DNA of 64,000 nt, taken from the NCBI RefSeq assembly GCF_050943825.1, contig NZ_JBMNPX010000001.1, positions 476,437 to 540,436 of the forward strand. Reading direction: 5' to 3'. The translations under genes and the position numbers were made by a program. How positions within the stretch are numbered: position 1 is the first letter of the stretch; the number at the start of each line of letters is the position of its first letter. The notes below the pieces were generated by a model. The model saw only the letters and a list, made by a program, of their open reading frames with translations. It did not search any database and had not been told where the DNA came from. The DNA comes from Pseudoflavonifractor sp050943825 (GTDB taxonomy: Bacteria > Bacillota > Clostridia > Oscillospirales > Oscillospiraceae). This document shows positions 59,456 to 64,000 of the stretch, piece after piece.

Positions 59456-60685
59456 TTACCTCACCCTCTCGAAGGGTATCACCTTGCAGCGGCTCTCCTC
59501 CGGCGGGTCGGGCGGTTCCGGCTCTGGCTTGGCCGTGGCCGTTTCCATGAAGCCGCCGATCTTCTCCGCTGCACCTCTCTGCATGTCATTGGTGATATGC
59601 GTATAGGTATCCAGGGTGAACCCGGCGCTGTAGTGGCCCAGCATACTGGACAGGGTCTTCACATCCACGCCGCTGGAGAGGGCCATGGTTGCGAAAGTAT
59701 GGCGCAGATCGTGGAAGCGAACATGCTCCTCAATGCCCGCCTTCGCCAGCAGCTTGCGGTTGATCCTGGACACTGCGTCCGGGCTCCAATAGCCACCGGT
59801 GCGGGGCGACGGGAACAGGAGGGGGCTGTCCGGATGCTGTTCATGCTCCTTCACCAGCATATCCACGGCCTGCTGGGACAGCGCCACCTTGCGGACGGAG
59901 TTCTTGGTTTTCGGCTCCGTCACCACCAGCTCCCCTTCGATCCGAGTAATCTGCTTGCTCACCGAGAGGATGCGGTCCTTCACATTCAGGTCGTCCCACC
60001 GGAGCGCCAGCAGTTCCCCCCGCCGCAGGCCGCTGGACATCTCCAGGAAAAACATGGGCAGGACGCCGTACTTTTCCGCCTCGCTGAGATATACTCCCAG
60101 TTTCTCCGACGGGATGATGGCCATCTCCTTTTTCTCCTTGGGTGGGATACGGCAGTTGTCGCAGGGGTTGTAGGGAATGATCCGCTCCTTGACCGCCTGT
60201 TTCAGCGCCGAGGAGAGCACCATGTGGATGCGCCGCACCGTGCTTCCAGACAGGGCCGTGTCGGTCTTTTTCTCGAACCGCTGCACCCGCCCATTGGTCT
60301 TGGAATCGTTGTACATCTTCTGGATCTGGATGGCAGTGAGCCGTTTGAGTTTTACTCCCCCGATGGCCGGTACAATGTGGTTCTCGATCATGTTCTCATA
60401 GGTTTTGGCGGTGTTGGGGCGGATTACAGGCTTGCTGTAGGTTTCAAACCACAGCCGGCACCACCCCGCCACGGTGTAGTCCTCGTCGTGGTTCACCGGG
60501 ATGCCCCGGTTGTCCCGGATAGCCTTTGCCAGTTTCTCCTTGCATTCGGCCTGCGTCCGGGCGGACACGCTTTTCTGGATGGCGCGGCCGGTGCTTGGGT
60601 CGATGCCCTGGGTGTATCTGCCCTCCCAGCGGCCGTTGGGCTTTTTACGGATACTGCCCTCGCCGTTTGCTCGTTTCTTTGCCAT
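59456..60685 (-). CDS. Tyrosine recombinase/integrase (Tn916-like)
   Basis: A 409-aa integrase. N-terminal AP2-like arm-binding domain (GEGSIRKKPNGRWEGRYTQG), core-binding domain at about 70-180, catalytic domain with Arg in SSGLRRGELLAL, His-x-x-Arg in FHDLRHTFAT, His in GHYS and nucleophile Tyr in LDTYTHI. The C-terminal Pro/Glu tail (EPEPPDPPEE) is longer than usual. It catalyses integration and excision of the element at the adjacent tRNA-Pro. Confidence 0.96.
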   Translation of the reverse strand: MAKKRANGEGSIRKKPNGRWEGRYTQGIDPSTGRAIQKSVSARTQAECKEKLAKAIRDNRGIPVNHDEDYTVAGWCRLWFETYSKPVIRPNTAKTYENMIENHIVPAIGGVKLKRLTAIQIQKMYNDSKTNGRVQRFEKKTDTALSGSTVRRIHMVLSSALKQAVKERIIPYNPCDNCRIPPKEKKEMAIIPSEKLGVYLSEAEKYGVLPMFFLEMSSGLRRGELLALRWDDLNVKDRILSVSKQITRIEGELVVTEPKTKNSVRKVALSQQAVDMLVKEHEQHPDSPLLFPSPRTGGYWSPDAVSRINRKLLAKAGIEEHVRFHDLRHTFATMALSSGVDVKTLSSMLGHYSAGFTLDTYTHITNDMQRGAAEKIGGFMETATAKPEPEPPDPPEESRCKVIPFERVR

Positions 60686-60740
60686 TGATCATCCCTCCTT
60701 GGCAACACAAACAAATACCACAGAATCTTTGAAATAGCCA

Positions 60741-60959
60741 CTAAAATATTTCCGTCTTTTTGGCCGCCTGATCGTCGATCCACGCCATGAACTTATCACG
60801 GGGTACGATGATACGGCTGCCCAGGGTGATGGTGGGGAAATCCTGCCGGTGGGCGACCTCGTAGGCGTGGGCCAGTCCGATGCCCAGCACATCAGCCACA
60901 TCCTGCACGGTCAGCATCAGGGGGAGTTCGCTGAAAGAGTTGTACTTGGATCGTTTCAT
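60741..60959 (-). CDS. Excisionase-family helix-turn-helix protein
   Basis: A 72-aa protein, MKRSKYNSFSELPLMLTVQD, with a MerR-like winged helix (VADVLGIGLAHAYEVAHRQDF). It matches small excisionase/DNA-binding proteins of Tn916-type elements. GAAAGGAATCC precedes ATG 60959. It lies 55 bases upstream of the integrase and probably controls directionality of recombination. Confidence 0.88.
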   Translation of the reverse strand: MKRSKYNSFSELPLMLTVQDVADVLGIGLAHAYEVAHRQDFPTITLGSRIIVPRDKFMAWIDDQAAKKTEIF

Positions 60960-61028
60960 TGGATTCCTTTCTACCCTTCTCGTGGAAGGGATTTTATTCT
61001 TTGTTTTGCGGCTCATATTCTGCGCCGC

Positions 61029-62975
61029 TTACATGGTCATCTCAGGCCACTGCTCCTCATGGTCATCCGGCTTGTGGCCCATCGCAATTTTCTTCTCCTG
61101 GATCTTTCGCCTGAGTTTTCGGTCCACCTGCTGGCCCATCGGGACGGCAGGCGGCACAGAGTTGTCCTGGAAGATCCGGCTCATGTGGTAGAGCAGTTGG
61201 GTGACCGCCAGCATCACAGAGGGCGTGCGGAGATGGTTTCGCTGCTCCAAAAAGAACTGAGCATACTGATTTCCCTGGACCGCGGAACGGCTAAACCACA
61301 CCATCGCCTGTGCCTGATCCCGTGGTAGGCCCTGTCCCATTAGGTACAGCTTGCCCACCATGTACTGGGCGTACTGGTTGCCTGCCTCCGCCGATTTGGT
61401 AAACCAATCCGCCGCTTTGGAGGTGTCCTTGTTGACGGCGTTTCCCTCCAGATACTCTTTGCCCAGACGGTAAGCGGCAAAGTGGCTTCCGTTTTCCGCT
61501 GCCTGTTTCAGCCAGCGGATGCCCTCGTCCGGGTCCCGCACTTCCCAATCGTCAGAGAGGAGCAGCTTGCCAAGGACATACTGTGCTTCCGGCAACCCCT
61601 GTTTTGCCGCCTGGGTGAGCCAGTGCTTTGCCTTATGGTTGTCCGGGATCAGCAGAGGGCCGTCCCGGTAGAGCTGTCCCATTCGGTATTGCGCATAGGC
61701 GTCGCCGCGCTCCGCCACCTGTTCCAACTTCTCTGCCGCCCGGTCACGGTAGTCCAGGGAAATGTCCTCGTTCCCAATGATTCGCCACAGTTCCCGGCAG
61801 GCATCGGACTCACGACGCGCCGGTTCTGGTTCGTCATGCTCAGCCAAGTCATCATCCTCGAAGGAGATATCACCAAGACGGATGTGCTCCGCCTCCTGGA
61901 TGACAGCGTTTTTGATCTGCCGGAACTCTTTCTCCTGGGACAGCTTTTTCCGTTCTCTGGGTTTGTCGTGGTAGTAACTCTCCACCTCGCCCTGGAGCCT
62001 GCACCACCGATCGTAGCACTCACGTACTACCGGCAGCTCCTCCAGCTTGTCCACTACCTCGTCCACGGTTTTCTTCACGGACTTGGGAAGGTAGCCATAG
62101 GATTTTTTGCCCTTGACCGTTTCCAGTTGTCCAGCCAGTTGCTCCATCTTCTGCTCAATCTCAGGAGCCGTACAGACGCTTCGTGTCATCTCCTGGGTGA
62201 GCTGCCGGATCGCCCGGCGGGCCTCCCGCACCAGCTCATCCCGCGACTGTGACTTCTGTTCGTAGGTGTGGAGCATCTCCTGTTTGAAGATCTGATTGGT
62301 GAGGGTAGATTTGATATTGCGGATTCCGTCCCGCGTAAGGTACGCTTCTCCCGGCTGTGTTGACCACGCCATCATGTGGACATGGGGATGCTTGCCCTCA
62401 TCGTGGAAGGCAGCGTACCAGCGGCAGTGGTTCGGTTGAATATTCATGGCGGCGGCAATTTCATTGCGATTGGCTCGGAGCAGGTTTCGCCATGCTTTGG
62501 CATTGTCATATCCAAGACGCGCAGCGTCCTCACGCTTCAGTGAGAGGATATGCGTCCACACATTTCCGTTGTACTGATCCAGTTCCTGCATGGCCTGCTC
62601 CAAGTCCACAGCATCTTCATCACCAAAGAGCCCGTGATCACCAAGCCGTTCCGCACGAGGCCGAGTAGCGATGTATTTCATGTAGCCGTCTGACTGTTGC
62701 ACTTGAGACCAGTTTTCCTCCAGCGCTCGGGTGATAAAGACAGAGGCATTGGCCTTGGTGGGCTTGTCTTTGTAATCGGAATACTCACCCAGCTCCTTAG
62801 CCTCCGGGAAATCCTTTGTCAGTTTGGTGATGAGTTGCTCTTGCTTTCGAGTGGGCGGACGGTCATCTGGGATGATCTCCACCCGTTCCCGTGTGCCGAT
62901 GTACCTCAGATAGCCGCTGACCGAACTGCTGCCTCCGCACTTGAGATAAGGGCTTTTCACGATCAATCCTGCCAC
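61029..62975 (-). CDS. MobP-type relaxase with C-terminal Sel1 repeats
   Basis: A 648-aa relaxase. The N-terminal domain (GLIVKSPYLKCGGSSS...SGYLRYIGTRERVEI) belongs to the MobP3-like group, with the metal-binding His triad in HDEGKHPHVHMMAWS (near residue 195). A coiled region follows at about 230-380. From about 405 to 600 there are several Sel1-like repeats (AYAQYRMGQLYRDG, AQYVLGKLLLSDD, FAAYRLGKEYLEG, YAQYMVGKLYLMG). It nicks oriT and pilots the strand through a helper conjugation system. The start overlaps the upstream accessory gene by 13 bases. Sel1 repeats on a relaxase probably mediate protein contacts. Confidence 0.93.
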   Translation of the reverse strand: MAGLIVKSPYLKCGGSSSVSGYLRYIGTRERVEIIPDDRPPTRKQEQLITKLTKDFPEAKELGEYSDYKDKPTKANASVFITRALEENWSQVQQSDGYMKYIATRPRAERLGDHGLFGDEDAVDLEQAMQELDQYNGNVWTHILSLKREDAARLGYDNAKAWRNLLRANRNEIAAAMNIQPNHCRWYAAFHDEGKHPHVHMMAWSTQPGEAYLTRDGIRNIKSTLTNQIFKQEMLHTYEQKSQSRDELVREARRAIRQLTQEMTRSVCTAPEIEQKMEQLAGQLETVKGKKSYGYLPKSVKKTVDEVVDKLEELPVVRECYDRWCRLQGEVESYYHDKPRERKKLSQEKEFRQIKNAVIQEAEHIRLGDISFEDDDLAEHDEPEPARRESDACRELWRIIGNEDISLDYRDRAAEKLEQVAERGDAYAQYRMGQLYRDGPLLIPDNHKAKHWLTQAAKQGLPEAQYVLGKLLLSDDWEVRDPDEGIRWLKQAAENGSHFAAYRLGKEYLEGNAVNKDTSKAADWFTKSAEAGNQYAQYMVGKLYLMGQGLPRDQAQAMVWFSRSAVQGNQYAQFFLEQRNHLRTPSVMLAVTQLLYHMSRIFQDNSVPPAVPMGQQVDRKLRRKIQEKKIAMGHKPDDHEEQWPEMTM

Positions 62976-63382
62976 TCATCGTCCTCCTCCCAGGCTCCAC
63001 GCACCCGCTGCTCCAGCGAGATGCGGCCATTGGTTTTCCGCACATTTTGAACGCTCTCCGCCCGCCGTCGGCGTAGATCTTCGCTGCTGAACTGATACGC
63101 GTCGGCGAGGATACCGGCCACCATGTCCTGCTCCACCGCCTGCCGGAAGGCGATGGAGGACAGCCGCTCCTCCAGCTGTCCCATCCTTCCGTCCAGATAG
63201 GACTTGATGGAGGTGGGGAGAAACAGTCCGGCGCTGTTGGCACTGAGGTAGTCCAGGTAAAAGTCCACCGCCCGTTCAATGAAGGCGGTGATACTCCGGC
63301 TCCCGTCCTCCTGATACCGGCGCTCCAGGATGGCCTTTTTCTCCGGCGACAGGTAGAGTGGGAATTTCTCTTTTTTGCTCAT
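62963..63382 (-). CDS. Relaxosome accessory protein, ribbon-helix-helix type
   Basis: A 139-aa protein starting MSKKEKFPLYLSPEKKAILERRYQ, with a ribbon-helix-helix region (DGSRSITAFIERAVDFYL) and a long helical C-terminus. MobC-like proteins of this kind bind oriT and recruit the relaxase encoded directly downstream. The start is close to the candidate oriT (63432-63532). GAAAGGAG precedes the ATG. Confidence 0.85.
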   Translation of the reverse strand: MSKKEKFPLYLSPEKKAILERRYQEDGSRSITAFIERAVDFYLDYLSANSAGLFLPTSIKSYLDGRMGQLEERLSSIAFRQAVEQDMVAGILADAYQFSSEDLRRRRAESVQNVRKTNGRISLEQRVRGAWEEDDEWQD

Positions 63383-63431
63383 AATGTTCTCCTTTCCGGG
63401 GATTGACCCCTGTTTTTTCCTTGTGGCAGTA

Positions 63432-63532
63432 GGCTTTTGGGGATTGTGACCGCAGAGATGACGTCACGGCCCGGATTTTGACCCCATTTCCAATCCCCGC
63501 AAAAGCCCCCGCAACTGCCCGCACTGCGGGCA
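63432..63532. other. Candidate oriT: hairpin-rich intergenic region
   Basis: GGCTTTTGGGGATTG (63432-63446) pairs imperfectly with CAATCCCCGCAAAAGCC (63491-63507). Inside lie TGACGTCA and the unpaired nick-like stretch GGATTTTGACCCC. A second stem, TGCCCGCA-C-TGCGGGCA, is at 63516-63532. The placement before the mob genes fits an origin of transfer; 63383-63569 holds no gene. Confidence 0.5.
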
Positions 63533-63569
63533 GAGGTGCTTCTGACGGGGGCGCTTGCGACCCCGTCGT

Positions 63570-64000
63570 TTATCCTGCTTTTTCTTTCGTCCCCGGAAGC
63601 GCCTCCGAAAGCGGGCCAAATCGGGCCTCCAACCCCGGGGCGGCACTGGGACTCGCTTCTGCTCCGAAAGGCGTACACAGGGCGTTCTGTGGGCTTTCGC
63701 GGGCCGATTCTGCAAGGTGTGCCATCGCCCTCTGGCGGGCGGTATCCTCCTCCAGCTGCCGGAACTGCCGCTCGTAGAACAATTCGATTGCCGCCTGGAT
63801 CGGACGGATGGTGTAGAGCAGGTTCCCGTTGAGGGGCCTGCCGCCTTTGCTCCGCACCATCGTCGGCTCGGTGCGGATGAGACCTTTCTCCTCCAGGCTG
63901 CGCACATACTTGCTCACGGTGTTCTCACTCATACCCAGCGCCTTGCCGATGGTCTTGTAGCTGGGGTAGCACTGGTAGGTTTCTCTGTCCTCGATGCTCA
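63570..64000 (-). CDS. Helix-turn-helix replication/regulatory protein of the mobile element, N-terminus cut
   Basis: The visible part reads ...ETYQCYPSYKTIGKALGMSENTVSKYVRSLEEKGLI, a winged helix-turn-helix, then GRPLNGNLLYTIRPIQAAIELFYERQ, a pattern common in replication-initiator-like or HTH proteins of clostridial integrative elements. The C-terminus is Ala/Pro-rich. Its start lies beyond 64000. It is probably the first gene of the mob operon. Confidence 0.85.
   Translation of the reverse strand, partial: SIEDRETYQCYPSYKTIGKALGMSENTVSKYVRSLEEKGLIRTEPTMVRSKGGRPLNGNLLYTIRPIQAAIELFYERQFRQLEEDTARQRAMAHLAESARESPQNALCTPFGAEASPSAAPGLEARFGPLSEALPGTKEKAG

Noticed and set aside
63464..63907. Frame with a CPQCG zinc-finger-like motif
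   Set aside because: It is an alternate frame of the HTH gene and runs through the oriT-like region; no start site and shadow composition.

Overview
The window is GC-rich, densely packed bacterial chromosome from an endospore-forming clostridium. The marker set (yqfC-yqfD-phoH, spoVAD-spoVAE, a SleB-type spore hydrolase, SLH-anchored surface proteins, an ecfA1-ecfA2-ecfT-truA block, Firmicutes-type sigma-A promoters) fits a gut Oscillospiraceae relative such as the Flavonifractor/Lawsonibacter/Intestinimonas group. That placement is inference from gene content and base composition, not from a 16S gene.

Layout. 1-4.0 kb: sporulation/RNA genes on the minus strand (phoH, yqfD, yqfC, a small unknown, cca). 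4.1-5.5 kb: murC, divergent from cca and sharing a palindromic -10 with it. 5.5-8.6 kb: a LysR regulator and a secreted FMN/FAD reductase lipoprotein. 8.8-12.4 kb: a sigma/DUF4179 pair, then an FNR-type regulator divergent from a ferredoxin-like protein. 12.4-22.1 kb: a long minus-strand housekeeping run (ClpE-like unfoldase, pgsA, cvpA, DUF5711, truA, ecfT/A2/A1, rRNA-type methyltransferase), interrupted between ecfT and truA by a remnant of a second truA and a hairpin element. 22.3-31.1 kb: plus-strand genes (DivIVA-like, orphan fumarase-beta-like, TraX-like, hydroxyacid dehydrogenase, glnS, threonine aldolase-like, a large membrane protein fused to a DUF6273-like domain). 31.2-38.2 kb: a single 2354-residue secreted protein combining a GH31 domain, two esterase-like domains and SLH repeats. 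38.5-50.4 kb: MATE exporter, a 57-aa unannotated gene, rpsU, a VOC protein, leuS, two further sigma/anti-sigma-like pairs, a YfcE-type phosphoesterase, a SleB-like hydrolase and guaB. 50.5-58.2 kb: acyl-ACP thioesterase, zinc-ribbon protein, spoVAD-spoVAE, methyltransferase, 5'-nucleotidase-like surface enzyme, hemolysin-III family protein and trmB.

58.3-64.0 kb: a tRNA-Pro(TGG) gene preceded by a truncated tandem copy of itself. It borders an integrated mobilizable element: an unknown AT-rich cargo gene, tyrosine integrase, excisionase, MobP-type relaxase with Sel1 repeats, ribbon-helix-helix accessory protein, an oriT-like hairpin region and a replication/HTH protein cut by the window edge. 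The far end of the element lies outside the window.

The most unusual items are the multi-catalytic GH31/esterase/SLH protein, the truA remnant, the 34-bp perfect inverted repeat over the MATE promoter, the FNR-family operator with a duplicated ribosome-binding/start unit, the structured leader of the hemolysin-III gene, and the unknown cargo gene of the mobile element.
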